From a bacterium (GTDB lineage: Bacteria > Bdellovibrionota > UBA2428), in NCBI GenBank assembly GCA_009991595.1, contig JAACVK010000021.1, positions 78,254-142,253 on the forward strand: a stretch of DNA of 64,000 nt, written 5' to 3'. Positions 34,744 to 43,602 of the stretch are shown in pieces (positions within the stretch are counted from its first letter, which is position 1; the number at the start of each line of letters is the position of its first letter). Under the pieces are notes generated by a model. That model was given only the letters and a program-made list of their open reading frames with translations. It was not told the DNA's origin and made no database searches. The translations under genes were made by a program, and so were the position numbers.

Positions 34744-36447
34744 TCAATGGTAAACCCTTAAAGGACCACCGCACAAAGCGTCAAAACCCACACCTGTTCC
34801 ACCACCCGATATATTCATTTCAGAGCACATTTGAGCAATGGACATTAGCTTAATCTGGTAGCCTTGACGCCCTATGCTTCCAGAAAGACCTGGATTAATA
34901 TTTCCGCCACCATCATAGAGTGGCGCCCATGAGGACAAAGTCATTGCACGGCTCGCATAAAATTGATCTAGGCCAAATAGTTGTCGCCTATGCATGCCAG
35001 GGTCTCCCGAATTTCGATCCGTAAGCTCATACCCCGCACTCGTAGGGGGAGGCATTAAACTACCAGGAAACATGTCACCCGCCCGTCCACCCTCAACAGA
35101 AAAGCCACTGTAATACAAAGCCTCATAACGAGTTGGAGAATTTACGATCGGCATAAAACTATTAGTGGGTCGAAGTTCGTTTTGTCCCGTATAGCGAGAA
35201 GGCATCATACTTAATGCTGCATTCAAAATATCTTTGTTAAAAATTCCTCTGTTACGGGAAGTTAAATCGTTGGGAAAGAAATTAATATTCACAAGTCCTG
35301 CGTCCCCACCAAAAGTCTCCTCTTCAAAATAGTCTTCGGGAGGACCTATGCGAGAGCCAAAAGCTTTAGCTCCCCCCACCGACACCATTACTGGCATCAA
35401 ACCACGAGGCCAAAATAGAATATTAGGTCGAGCTTCTCCTCGCAGAGTAACGTTCATCGCATTCTCCGGGTAACTACCTGCTCCACCGTTCATGTCTTTA
35501 GAGAATCCGGTGGGAGTGGTGGCTCCCTCAAGAGGCTGAATAAACACACCGCACCCACCACCTGGGGTAGATTCAAAGTTTACAAAGTTCATAAACAAAC
35601 GAGCATCACTTCTGGTAAACCTTGGACTCGCTCGATTACGCTGAGGAGTAATCCACTTTAACTCAGGACTTCCCGACAAATTACTCGCCATCAAACTTCC
35701 AATAAAAGTTGAATAAGCTGTGCTATCCGCTACTGGACTCCCTTGATTGATAGGCGTCCCGACTCCTCCACCACCAAAGGCAGACTGAAAACGACCCAGC
35801 AATGCTTGAAATTGGCTGGCTTGATAGCCGTTAATCTGGGCAGTTCTGTTTGTGGTCCAACGCAAATAGGCTTCGTTCTGCCCCGAGGATTCGTCGCAAA
35901 TCAATTCAGCTTCGCGCCCCAACCTCCTAATTGTTTCGTTAATAGCAATGTAAATTGGGTTATAGGCTGGAGCCGCCGAGGGAACAATCGGAGGAATTTG
36001 AAAACCTCCGGCCAATGCGTTCTTACACATGTCGGTCCGATCATTGGTTCCACGACCGGTTTCATTAATCGCACCAACGGGTTGATAGCCAAAAGATTGC
36101 TGGCAAATAGCAAAGACTTGTTCAGGGTTATTGATGTAGCCAGTGCTGCCATCCACCTGATTTTTAAATTCACCATTCAAACGACTTTGGGTTACGTAAA
36201 CATCAAACAAAAGCCATTTATAGTTTTGTCGCATTCTAAAGTTCACGCCCGCCAATGCGTTCTGATAACGAGCCTGCCAACTAGCACCACTCATTGCGGC
36301 CAAATCCACAGCCGTCTGCAAATTCATTTTACTTTGCACCAGGTGCCCAAGAGAAACAACCATGCCCATTAGAATGGCTAGAGTCGAGGCAAGCAAAGCC
36401 ATCAACACCAAAACCTGGCCCTCTCGTCTTTTCCTTCGTTTAATCAT
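34744..36447 (-). CDS. Tad/Flp pilus assembly TadG-like protein
   Basis: 567 residues. The N terminus has a basic stretch then EGQVLVLMALLASTLAILMG and VDLAAMSGASWQAR, the typical Tad/TadG pattern of a single N-terminal helix with a conserved acidic residue and an Asp/Ala-rich segment. The long remainder is extracytoplasmic, Gly/Pro/Asn-rich and without known motifs. TadG-like proteins act at the assembly complex of Flp-type pili; no other tad genes are nearby. The ATG is preceded immediately by AAAGGA. A TATAAT promoter and TTAAC operator lie about 100-140 nt upstream. Confidence 0.75.
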   Translation of the reverse strand: MIKRRKRREGQVLVLMALLASTLAILMGMVVSLGHLVQSKMNLQTAVDLAAMSGASWQARYQNALAGVNFRMRQNYKWLLFDVYVTQSRLNGEFKNQVDGSTGYINNPEQVFAICQQSFGYQPVGAINETGRGTNDRTDMCKNALAGGFQIPPIVPSAAPAYNPIYIAINETIRRLGREAELICDESSGQNEAYLRWTTNRTAQINGYQASQFQALLGRFQSAFGGGGVGTPINQGSPVADSTAYSTFIGSLMASNLSGSPELKWITPQRNRASPRFTRSDARLFMNFVNFESTPGGGCGVFIQPLEGATTPTGFSKDMNGGAGSYPENAMNVTLRGEARPNILFWPRGLMPVMVSVGGAKAFGSRIGPPEDYFEEETFGGDAGLVNINFFPNDLTSRNRGIFNKDILNAALSMMPSRYTGQNELRPTNSFMPIVNSPTRYEALYYSGFSVEGGRAGDMFPGSLMPPPTSAGYELTDRNSGDPGMHRRQLFGLDQFYASRAMTLSSWAPLYDGGGNINPGLSGSIGRQGYQIKLMSIAQMCSEMNISGGGTGVGFDALCGGPLRVYH

Positions 36448-36544
36448 TCCTTTAGTCTTTTCGGCACATTAGAGCAGAACTTTGAGCTGAGTATTTTGAG
36501 TATTCAAGAAGCCAAAAAGGCACAGCCCTAGACCTTCAACCCTC

Positions 36545-36590
36545 ATTATAAAGGAGCTGGAAAAGACTTTACCAGTTAAGCGTTGGTTAA
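36545..36590 (-). promoter_or_regulatory. Promoter with TTAAC direct repeat upstream of TadG-like gene
   Basis: On the minus strand CTTAACCAACGCTTAAC (36590 to 36574) contains two TTAAC units 11 bp apart, followed 24 bp later by a perfect TATAAT (36550-36545). The -35 position is non-consensus (GGTAAA), as expected for an activator-dependent promoter. The operator overlaps the stop codon of the upstream gene. It shares CTTAACTGGT with the site at 62945. Confidence 0.6.
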
Positions 36591-37775
36591 GGATGGGCGC
36601 TCATAAAGTGAACAGTCCTCGGAGTAGATACGGGAGAAAAAATCCAAAGTCTTAAAACCAACGTCTAGCTTTGCAGCAAAGCCAGACAAATCCTCTAAGA
36701 AGCTCTGTAAACTCAAGTTAGTCTCCACCGGGAAACTGACCCTCAAAACACCCAGTAAGTTTTTATGAACATCAATAATAGGCAAGGCAGCTAAACTCAA
36801 ATCTCGTTTGGCTCTTGGCTTAGCGTCGTAAACAACAGACTCATCGGCATTGTAAACAAAAACAGGAAGTTTTTGATCCACACAATAACGAAGCTCCGGA
36901 AAAGTCGAAATTGAAAGCTCTTTCGAGAAACTCATATTGATGTCATTACCGGCAATCACTCTTACTTTTTGAAAACTATGATCTAAAGGCGACTGCGCGC
37001 GCACACTAAACAAAGAGATGTTTCCCATGCCAATGTCTTTGAGCAACTTCTTCAATAGGGTTTTATGGTTCTGCTTTAAAACTTCTAGCGACTCAAAGGG
37101 ACCTCGCACGTAAGATTGAGCGTAGCCATCCCATGCCGGTCTTCGCTCGGGGTAATCTACCTTCTGCTCTAGAGTTTTAAATGATTTCTGAAAAATCGGT
37201 CGCTCCTTATCGGAAATCAACGACGCAGAAGAAAGGCGCTTGGCCTTCTTCTCAACCACCGGCTCTTGTTGAACCTCTTCTTGAATCAAATCCTCTATTT
37301 CGTCCGTTTTCGTAGATTGAAGCGATACAGGGGCCTTTTGAACAACCTTAACAACAGGTTTAGATTCTGGAGCCACTTTTCTTGAAGACTCAAAAACTGC
37401 CAACATTTGTTTGGCTCTGAGCAGATATTGCTCTGGATCGGTCGGCCTAAAAAGAACAAGTGCCGCACCGGCCGCCATAGCTTGATGGCTTATTACCTTG
37501 CCGAATTGATCACGAAGACAAAAAACCCAAGCCGCCTTGGAGTGCTTCCTAAGCTCCTGTAAAACGCGAGTGGATTCTTTACAGAAATTATCGTCCATAA
37601 AAACACAAAAGCAACTGGGTTTTATAGACTCTTCAATCAGTTTAAAACGGTCGGTAACTTGGAGACATTCCATTCCGTTTCTTCGAAAGAGCTTTCTGTG
37701 CTTAGAAAACTCAAGATTGGCTCGACTTGCAATGATCACAACCGGCTTTGAAATTGCGTATTTTGTCTCGTCCAT
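36576..37775 (-). CDS. Receiver-like plus GAF-like signalling protein
   Basis: 399 residues. Residues about 10-130 look like a response-regulator receiver fold (VVIIASRANLEFSKHRKLF ... FCVFMDDNFCKESTRVLQEL ... AAGAALVLFRPTDPEQYLLR) with DD in place of the phosphoacceptor loop. A disordered charged linker (130-210) leads to a C-terminal domain of about 190 residues resembling GAF (DLSLAALPIIDVHKNLLGVLRVSF). No output domain is visible. AAGGGG lies 5 nt before ATG 37775. Role unknown; possibly a protein-interaction regulator. Confidence 0.6.
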   Translation of the reverse strand: MDETKYAISKPVVIIASRANLEFSKHRKLFRRNGMECLQVTDRFKLIEESIKPSCFCVFMDDNFCKESTRVLQELRKHSKAAWVFCLRDQFGKVISHQAMAAGAALVLFRPTDPEQYLLRAKQMLAVFESSRKVAPESKPVVKVVQKAPVSLQSTKTDEIEDLIQEEVQQEPVVEKKAKRLSSASLISDKERPIFQKSFKTLEQKVDYPERRPAWDGYAQSYVRGPFESLEVLKQNHKTLLKKLLKDIGMGNISLFSVRAQSPLDHSFQKVRVIAGNDINMSFSKELSISTFPELRYCVDQKLPVFVYNADESVVYDAKPRAKRDLSLAALPIIDVHKNLLGVLRVSFPVETNLSLQSFLEDLSGFAAKLDVGFKTLDFFSRIYSEDCSLYERPSLTNA

Positions 37776-37821
37776 AAGAACCCCTTTTAAAGTATAGCAG
37801 ACCTAATTAGTTATGAGCGCT

Positions 37822-38508
37822 CTAGTGTCCTTCGTGCTCATTCCGAATATGTTCATCTAGTCTTTTTAGCTTTTCCTTCGGGCTATTTTCAAAGAAGCCA
37901 ATCTTCTGACCAAACTTATAAACACCATAAACACCAAAACCAATCACAGCCGCCTCACCAACAGACCTCCAAAAGCCTCCCTTGAAAAGACCACCTTGGA
38001 AAAGTCCAGCATGAGCACTGGGAACAAGCTCAAACATTGGACAGCTTTGCTCTTGAGCAAGAACCGTCTCAAAATGCTTTCGCATTTGCAGGAAAGTATA
38101 TCGCAATCCCATCTTGGGGTTCAAAATGAAGGGAACTCCATTTATGAGAAACTCATGTTTTTTTGCATCAACAAGAGAAATTTTAATTTGGCCTTCATCG
38201 CCAATCAGAACCTTGTCTCCACTTGAGCTTATGGTTGGGAATGGAAAGTCTGTAGAGTCTTTTGTTTGTTCTTCCCACTCAGCCACTAAATAGTCCCTAT
38301 CTTTTTGAGAAGACCACGGAAAGGCTTCCTTTAAGAACTTGGCTTTGTTAGAACGACTCCAATGAGCTCTAAGATTCTTCATGTCGCTTGCAACTTCGGC
38401 AGCCACCTTGTTTCGATCAGCTTTGGCTTGTGAAACACCAACAAAAGTAACAAATGAAAAAGAAACAAACAGTGAATTCAAGATAAAGGCTTTAGTAAAG
38501 CTAAGCAT
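37822..38508 (-). CDS. Exported protein of unknown function
   Basis: 228 residues; signal peptide (ILNSLFVSFSFVTFVGVSQA). The mature part contains an N-terminal helical region, a beta-rich middle (KVLIGDEGQIKISLVD) with FLINGVPFILNPK, and near the C terminus a Gly-rich hydrophobic segment (EAAVIGFGVYGVYKFGQKIG) that may be a membrane anchor, ending in a charged His-rich tail. Strong purine-rich ribosome site and a good sigma70 promoter upstream. Not recognised as a known family. Confidence 0.65.
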   Translation of the reverse strand: MLSFTKAFILNSLFVSFSFVTFVGVSQAKADRNKVAAEVASDMKNLRAHWSRSNKAKFLKEAFPWSSQKDRDYLVAEWEEQTKDSTDFPFPTISSSGDKVLIGDEGQIKISLVDAKKHEFLINGVPFILNPKMGLRYTFLQMRKHFETVLAQEQSCPMFELVPSAHAGLFQGGLFKGGFWRSVGEAAVIGFGVYGVYKFGQKIGFFENSPKEKLKRLDEHIRNEHEGH

Positions 38509-38531
38509 GTTAAGATCCCCCCAAGGTCTAT

Positions 38532-38560
38532 ATTATGGTCCAGACTAGCTTTAGCTACAA
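38532..38560 (-). promoter_or_regulatory. Sigma70-like promoter
   Basis: On the minus strand TTGTAG (38560-38555), 17-bp spacer, CATAAT (38537-38532); transcription start near 38525, about 17 nt before ATG 38508. It serves the exported protein gene. Confidence 0.55.
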
Positions 38561-38563
38561 GAG

Positions 38564-39829
38564 TTAGCTTTCTAACACTGAGGGCAAGATTTTCTTGCCT
38601 ATTTCGACTCCAGGCTGATCGAAAGGGTTGATTTCCTTGAGTGCCCCACAAGCGACCGTCAAATCCATGGCATGCGCATACAAAGCTCCAAGATTTGTTT
38701 CGTCTAACTTTTCGACAAGTAATTCAAAGCTAGGTCGGCCCACTTCGCTCAAAGCTCCTTGGGTGGCCTTCGCCTCGGCATTCAAAATCTCAGAATATTT
38801 TCTACCTTGAGAAAATCCCAACTTAGAGTGAAAAGATTTTGGCAAGGAGACCATCCAATCCTCTGCACCTTCCCAACTCTTTAAACAAACAAACATACTC
38901 ACACATCGAGGAGAGCCTTCGATCAAAAACTGCAGCAAGGAATGTTGATCATTGGCTCCTACACAGGCAGCAGGAAAACTCCCCACCCCAACGCCGTTTT
39001 TAGCCCTTTTTCCTAAGCTCTCGCCCCAAAGTTGTTGAAACCAACGCCCCCAATCAAAAAGGACACTGGCGTAAGGCCACAACGTGAGAACTCCCATTCC
39101 AGCGACTTCCAATTCGTTTAAGCGTTTTGCCAATGGCCATAATTGAGGCTCGGGGGCATTTAGCTCTTGGCGGGCTCCCGCGAGAAAATAATCAATGTTC
39201 ACATCGGCAAAAGCTAGCGGAAGCAAACCTGCGGGAGTCATTAAACTAAAACGACCTCCAACCAGCTGGGGAATATAAAATGAATCCAAATTGTTTTCTT
39301 GAGCCCACGAATAAAGAGACCCAGCCCCATCCGTCGTTACGGCCACAGTGCGCTCTTTGAAATCAATACCGCTAGTTTTGTAAAGATCCATCACTCGAGC
39401 GGCATTGACCATAGATTCAATGGTTCCGCCTGATTTTGAAATAATTAAAAGTGCCGTCCGACCTAAATCAAGTTGTGCAAAACTACGTTCAAAATGAAAA
39501 CTATCTAAATTATCTAAGAACAATACCTTTGAGCTTTTTCCAAGTGCCGACAAAACACTTTGTGCGCCCAACGAAGAACCACCAATACCGCAAACCACTA
39601 AAACATCGGCAAGCTTCTGCAATTTTTCCGCACAAGCCTTCAACTCAGACAAGTCAGAGGACTTTAAGAGGTCTTCTCGGTAACCCGAATAAATTGAAGC
39701 CGAAGCGTCTTGAGTAAAACTCTCGAAGCGACTCTTAGCCTCTTTGAAGTCAAAACCCGATTCATGGCGAACAAGCGCCTGCACGTCATCGCTAAAGAGG
39801 TTTTCTAAATTATATTTTAATAGACTCAT
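38564..39829 (-). CDS. pgi: Glucose-6-phosphate isomerase
   Basis: Interconverts glucose-6-phosphate and fructose-6-phosphate in glycolysis. 421 residues, the short bacterial form. SIS-domain motifs VCGIGGSSLGAQSVLS near residues 79-94 and IISKSGGTIESMVNAARVMD near 129-148 are present; the C-terminal INPFDQPGVEIGKK block carries the catalytic-region Lys. The start ATG directly abuts the stop of the acyl-CoA dehydrogenase gene (TAAATG), so the two are co-transcribed. Confidence 0.93.
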   Translation of the reverse strand: MSLLKYNLENLFSDDVQALVRHESGFDFKEAKSRFESFTQDASASIYSGYREDLLKSSDLSELKACAEKLQKLADVLVVCGIGGSSLGAQSVLSALGKSSKVLFLDNLDSFHFERSFAQLDLGRTALLIISKSGGTIESMVNAARVMDLYKTSGIDFKERTVAVTTDGAGSLYSWAQENNLDSFYIPQLVGGRFSLMTPAGLLPLAFADVNIDYFLAGARQELNAPEPQLWPLAKRLNELEVAGMGVLTLWPYASVLFDWGRWFQQLWGESLGKRAKNGVGVGSFPAACVGANDQHSLLQFLIEGSPRCVSMFVCLKSWEGAEDWMVSLPKSFHSKLGFSQGRKYSEILNAEAKATQGALSEVGRPSFELLVEKLDETNLGALYAHAMDLTVACGALKEINPFDQPGVEIGKKILPSVLES

Positions 39830-40993
39830 TTAAATTCCAGGAAAGACATCTTTCATTAATAGGCGAGCCAAAATGATGCGCATTACCTCATTGGTTCCAG
39901 CACCTATCTCCATAAGCTTTGCATCACGCATGTAACGCTCAACGGGATATTCTTTCGTGTAGCCGTAGCCTCCAAGTATCTGAATTGCATCCAAAGCCAC
40001 CTTCGTGCCCACTTGCGCAGCAAACAGTTTCGCTGAAGTTCCCAACATTAAGGCTTCTTGAGACTCAACCCCCAATCGGTCGATGGCTACAGCTGCTTCG
40101 TAGGTAAGGCTTCGAGCAGACAAATATTCGGCTGTCGCATCGGCCAACATTTTTTGAATCATTTGAAAATCCATCAAAGGCTTTTCAAACTGCTTACGGT
40201 CTTTTGCATAGGCAGTGCAATATTTAATACACTCCCGAGCAATCCCTAGAGAAATTCCAGAAATCGTCACACGTTCAATCAAAAGATTGTGGTTCATGTG
40301 AGCAATGCTTCCGCCTTCAGAACCTACCAGGTTCTCTTCAGGCACTTCGCAGTTTTCAAAAACAAGCTCGCAGGTCGGAGAAGCTCTCATACCAAACTTA
40401 TCGAGTTTGCGACTAACGGAAAATCCGGGGAAGGACTTTTCTACAATAAAGGTGCTAATGTCTTTTTTAGTAGGACCTGTTTTCGCGTAAACCCAAAAGA
40501 AATCCGAATGAGAGGCATTGGTAATCCACATCTTAGTTCCATTAAGAATGTATTTGTCGCCTTTTTTCTTGGCCTCAGTTTTTAAACCGAAGGCATCGGA
40601 ACCCGAGCCGGGCTCACTAATGGCCATGGAACCGATCCATTCTCCGCTGCAGAGTTTTGGCAAATATTTTGCCTTTTGTTCTTCGCTGCCATTCACACTC
40701 AAATTGTTTACAGCCAGAATGGAATGAGCCAGATAGGAAAGCGCCGTGCTCGCACAAGCAGCCCCGAGTTCTTCCATCGCCAGAGTCGCAGCCACAGCAT
40801 CCATTCCACTGCCGCCATGATTGGGATCAGCGGTAACTCCCAGCAAGCCTAATTCTCCCAGCTTTTTCATGGCCTCAAGGTTGAAACCCTGTTCTTCGTC
40901 CAACTCAGCCGCTCTCGGCCGGAGCTCCTGGTCCGCAAAACGACGCACCGTTTCTTGAAGTGTTTTATGGGTTTCATCAAAGAATAAACTCAT
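39830..40993 (-). CDS. Acyl-CoA dehydrogenase, isovaleryl-CoA dehydrogenase-like
   Basis: 387 residues with the full ACAD fold: GSMAISEPGSGSDAFGLKTE near 134-153, KMWITNASHSDFFWVYAKTG near 165-184, GYGYTKEYPVERYMRDAK and IGAGTNEVMR near the C terminus. The C-terminal IGAGT instead of YEGT, together with Glu in LLIERV near 243, matches the isovaleryl-type placement of the catalytic base. It would oxidise branched-chain acyl-CoA from leucine breakdown, passing electrons to ETF. Substrate choice is inferred from these two positions. It shares an operon with pgi. Confidence 0.88.
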   Translation of the reverse strand: MSLFFDETHKTLQETVRRFADQELRPRAAELDEEQGFNLEAMKKLGELGLLGVTADPNHGGSGMDAVAATLAMEELGAACASTALSYLAHSILAVNNLSVNGSEEQKAKYLPKLCSGEWIGSMAISEPGSGSDAFGLKTEAKKKGDKYILNGTKMWITNASHSDFFWVYAKTGPTKKDISTFIVEKSFPGFSVSRKLDKFGMRASPTCELVFENCEVPEENLVGSEGGSIAHMNHNLLIERVTISGISLGIARECIKYCTAYAKDRKQFEKPLMDFQMIQKMLADATAEYLSARSLTYEAAVAIDRLGVESQEALMLGTSAKLFAAQVGTKVALDAIQILGGYGYTKEYPVERYMRDAKLMEIGAGTNEVMRIILARLLMKDVFPGI

Positions 40994-41090
40994 AGGCGTT
41001 TAGGTCTCCCTGTCGGCACTTTTATAACCTATTTGACCGTTGTTGAGAAATTACCTAATGTCCTTTTTTGCAGATTCACATGGAGGTCTT

Positions 41091-42209
41091 TTGAAAAGAG
41101 TTGAAATTGCCAATTGCATCGAAGAATTAGTCGGGAACACCCCTCTCTTAAAGGTAAGAAGAAGCCACTTGAACCTTCCAACAGGACGATGGTTGAGTGA
41201 AATTCAAAAAGTTGAACCCCCAAAAGAACTCAAAAGCGACATTCTACTCAAGCTGGAATACCTGAATCCAGGCGGTTCGGTTAAAGATCGCATTGCCAGG
41301 AAAATTATAGACTCTGCAGAAGATCGTGGCGAAATCAAACCGGGAGCCACCATTGTAGAAGCCACTTCAGGAAACACCGGAGCGGGCTTAGCCATGATTG
41401 CAGCCAGTCGTGGATACAATGCTATTTTATGCATGCCCGACAAGATGAGCTCTGAGAAGATTAATGCCCTCAGAGCTTACGGTGCGAAAGTTATGATCTG
41501 CCCGACCAACGTTGAAGCAGAAGACCCTAGAAGTTATTACTCCGTTGCAAGACGGCTTGCTAAGGAAAGTCCGAATGGATTTTTGGCCAATCAATATTTC
41601 AATAACGACAATCCACAATCCCACTACGAAACCACAGGACCTGAAATTTGGGAACAAACCCAAGGTCGCATCAAAGTTTTTGCCTGCGGCATTGGCACCG
41701 GTGGAACCATCTCTGGAACTGCGAAGTATCTCAAAGAAAAAAACCCCGAGATCAAGATTATTGCCATAGATCCAAAAGGAAGCGTTTACGCTGAGTGGAT
41801 GAAGTCTGGAAACATTGACGGCTATCACTCCTATTTGGTCGAAGGCATAGGCGAAGACATGATTCCTGGAACTGTAACCCGAGACTTGATCGATGAACTT
41901 GTCACCGTATGGGATGACGAATCGTTTAATGCCACGCGCGTGCTCTCGGAACGAGAAGGTGTTCTTGTTGGCGGAAGCTGTGGAAGTGCTTTCTTTGGAA
42001 CTCTCCAATATTTGCAAATGCGTGAAGCTCAAGGCTCAGGACCACTCACTACAGTGTGCTTGTTGCCGGATAGCGGAACACGTTACTTGTCCAAAGTGTT
42101 TAATGAAACTTGGTTTGAAGAAAACTCTGTCCCCTCCACCTGGGGAGACTTCAACCCCAAAGGCGGCATTGAATACGTCGACGGATCAAAACCAGTTCCA
42201 GGTTTGTAG
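41091..42209 (+). CDS. Cystathionine beta-synthase / cysteine synthase family PLP enzyme
   Basis: 372 residues from TTG 41091, chosen because GGAGG lies 4 nt upstream; ATG 41058 and TTG 41040 would give unneeded extensions. Motifs: IEELVGNTPLLKV, LEYLNPGGSVKDRIA (PLP Lys), EATSGNTGAGLAMIAASRGY, GIGTGGTISGTAKYL and LLPDSGTRYLSKVFNETW. No CBS regulatory domains follow. It is closest by eye to bacterial cystathionine beta-synthase, condensing serine and homocysteine; O-acetylserine sulfhydrylase remains possible. A terminator follows at 42310. The cystathionine lyase at 25 kb would complete reverse transsulfuration. Confidence 0.88.
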   Translation: MKRVEIANCIEELVGNTPLLKVRRSHLNLPTGRWLSEIQKVEPPKELKSDILLKLEYLNPGGSVKDRIARKIIDSAEDRGEIKPGATIVEATSGNTGAGLAMIAASRGYNAILCMPDKMSSEKINALRAYGAKVMICPTNVEAEDPRSYYSVARRLAKESPNGFLANQYFNNDNPQSHYETTGPEIWEQTQGRIKVFACGIGTGGTISGTAKYLKEKNPEIKIIAIDPKGSVYAEWMKSGNIDGYHSYLVEGIGEDMIPGTVTRDLIDELVTVWDDESFNATRVLSEREGVLVGGSCGSAFFGTLQYLQMREAQGSGPLTTVCLLPDSGTRYLSKVFNETWFEENSVPSTWGDFNPKGGIEYVDGSKPVPGL

Positions 42210-42309
42210 CGAGAAAGGCGCTAGGCGTCATTGCAGTATCACCAGCAGCAAGAGAGTTCTCCGTATTAGTCGAATCAAATTCTTCGGGAACGAAAGCAGT
42301 AAAAACGGG

Positions 42310-42345
42310 CGGTATCGCCCCTTGCTAGAAGCGATACCGTTTTTT
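42310..42345 (+). terminator. Rho-independent terminator
   Basis: CGGTATCGC (42310-42318) pairs with GCGATACCG (42331-42339), 12-nt loop, then six T. It ends the cystathionine beta-synthase transcript. The 100 bp between the stop and the hairpin hold nothing else recognisable. Confidence 0.85.
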
Positions 42346-42450
42346 AATTCTCATCTAACCAGTTCTAGACATACGTCTTTATATTAAAATTGTCATTGCC
42401 CTTCCCGTGTGCCAAGAGGGGAAACCAGACTAATTTTAGAAGGAGTTCCT

Positions 42451-42948
42451 ATGAAAAAATATTTGTTAATTTTCTCAATAATGCTCGTGTCCTTTTCCAC
42501 TATAGCCGAGTCTATTGTGCGAACAGAGGGTGACACCTATTTTGTAGAATGCACGGACCCGAATGCAACCCCCTTGAAACAGACAAAGCTAGAGCAAACT
42601 ATTTTTGCTAATGTGGCTTCCTCACTATACAGCCACCAGGGCATGAAGTTGCTCCTTCCAGCACCAGGAACTTACACAACATTGCCACAAGAAGGTGTAG
42701 AGCAAAAAACTCTAGTTGTGAGTTATAATGGAGACCTACAAAGCAAAGAAATGCAGGCGACTCAATTTAAGATGTCTGTTTCCGCTGAAGAAACTACTAC
42801 CAACTTTAAGTTAGACTATTTGTATGAAATACATTTTGGTCGTAATTCCACATCTATCAAAACTTCTGGACGTTTAGAGGTCTTAAGTGACTCGCAGGAG
42901 AAAAATGCTGAGCAAGAAAACATTCACTGCGACTTCATAACTATTTAA
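42451..42948 (+). CDS. Exported protein of unknown function
   Basis: 165 residues from ATG 42451 with AGGAG 6 nt upstream. Signal peptide MKKYLLIFSIMLVSFSTIA ending at AES. The mature part is predicted beta-rich with alternating polar and hydrophobic residues (TNFKLDYLYEIHFGRNSTSI) and two cysteines, at about residue 31 and near the C terminus, which could form a disulfide. Flanked on both sides by terminators, so it is a single-gene unit. No family recognised. Confidence 0.7.
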   Translation: MKKYLLIFSIMLVSFSTIAESIVRTEGDTYFVECTDPNATPLKQTKLEQTIFANVASSLYSHQGMKLLLPAPGTYTTLPQEGVEQKTLVVSYNGDLQSKEMQATQFKMSVSAEETTTNFKLDYLYEIHFGRNSTSIKTSGRLEVLSDSQEKNAEQENIHCDFITI

Positions 42949-43013
42949 CAAATGCCTCGGCGGGCGTGGCGACCACAAACCCCGACCCGCTTAAGTTGTT
43001 TTATTAAAACGGC

Positions 43014-43055
43014 AAAGAGGAATCGATTCAAATGAAATCGATTCCTCTTTTTTTT
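43014..43055 (+). terminator. Rho-independent terminator
   Basis: Perfect 15-bp arms AAAGAGGAATCGATT (43014-43028) and AATCGATTCCTCTTT (43036-43050), 7-nt loop, T-run to 43055. The A-run at the left end gives it some bidirectional character. It ends the preceding exported-protein gene. Confidence 0.9.
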
Positions 43056-43244
43056 AGCATCGCTAAATTCTAGTTATAAAAGTTAAAGATTGGGTTTTTG
43101 GGAATCTATCCACCTGTCCCGGAATTGAACCTCGTAATATTTTGTATGTAACTCAGCACAACGGCCACAAAAAAAATCGAGTATAGACCACAGACACTCT
43201 TTCAAAAAATAGCTAAGCAAAGACAAAGCGTTGATCTTGTTTAC

Positions 43245-43439
43245 ATGGAAGAGACGCTTGTTAAATTTCAAGAAAGCGCTGCTCGAAATCCAAACCTTTT
43301 TAGCAAATATCCTATTTTCTCAGATTTAGAGTTCCAAAGCCACGCCCTCACTGAGAGCATCCCTCTCGCCCAAGAGGCCGCCAAAACACTCAGCCAATTG
43401 CCTGCCGATTCCTGCGAAGGAATCTTAGGCCGCTTTTAG
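43245..43439 (+). CDS. Possible small protein
   Basis: A 64-codon frame (start METLV-like: MEETLVKFQESAARNP) with protein-like amphipathic composition, ending in CEGILGRF. No ribosome site and no recognised homology. Its stop codon TAG shares its last base with the left arm of the 43439-43530 palindrome. In the 650-bp gap between two exported-protein genes, it is the only candidate coding segment. Could be a remnant or chance frame. Confidence 0.3.
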   Translation: MEETLVKFQESAARNPNLFSKYPIFSDLEFQSHALTESIPLAQEAAKTLSQLPADSCEGILGRF

Positions 43440-43530
43440 GCGCCTAGCGACTTTTTCCATACCCCCCGCTACCTTTTTCCAGGCAGTTGGAAGAAGGTAG
43501 CGGGGGGTATGGAAAAAGTCGCTAGGCGCC
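43439..43530. repeat. 42-bp-arm palindrome, copy 1
   Basis: Arms 43439-43480 and 43489-43530 are complementary at 41 of 42 positions, with an 8-nt loop. The arm begins GGCGCCTAGCGACTTTTTCC and continues with a C-rich block and CTACCTTTTTCC. The same element with a different loop occurs at 46922-47016. It lies between a possible small gene and a secreted-protein gene on the same strand. It probably acts as a terminator or is a dispersed mobile palindrome. Confidence 0.85.
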
Positions 43531-43542
43531 CTGTAAACAAAG

Positions 43543-43596
43543 TTGGCACTTTCTTAACAGAGATTTGATTTAGGAAGGCTTGTTTTAGAGCATAAT
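43543..43596 (+). promoter_or_regulatory. TTAAC-type repeat and -10 box of the Gly-rich secreted protein gene
   Basis: TTGGC (43543), TTAAC (43554) and TTGAT (43565) are spaced 11 bp apart, the middle one being a perfect half-site. CATAAT at 43591-43596 lies 6 nt before the GTG at 43603, so transcription may start at the start codon itself. Confidence 0.4.
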
Positions 43597-43602
43597 TGAA
43601 GA

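Noticed and set aside
40984..41057. GGCACTTT motif shared with 32941 and 43546 as a promoter family
   Set aside because: Three occurrences with different spacing to downstream hexamers; could be chance in AT-rich intergenic DNA.
43083..43271. 62-codon minus-strand frame in the gap between exported protein genes
   Set aside because: No ribosome site, unusual Cys/Trp/Phe-rich content, and it overlaps the alternative small plus-strand frame.
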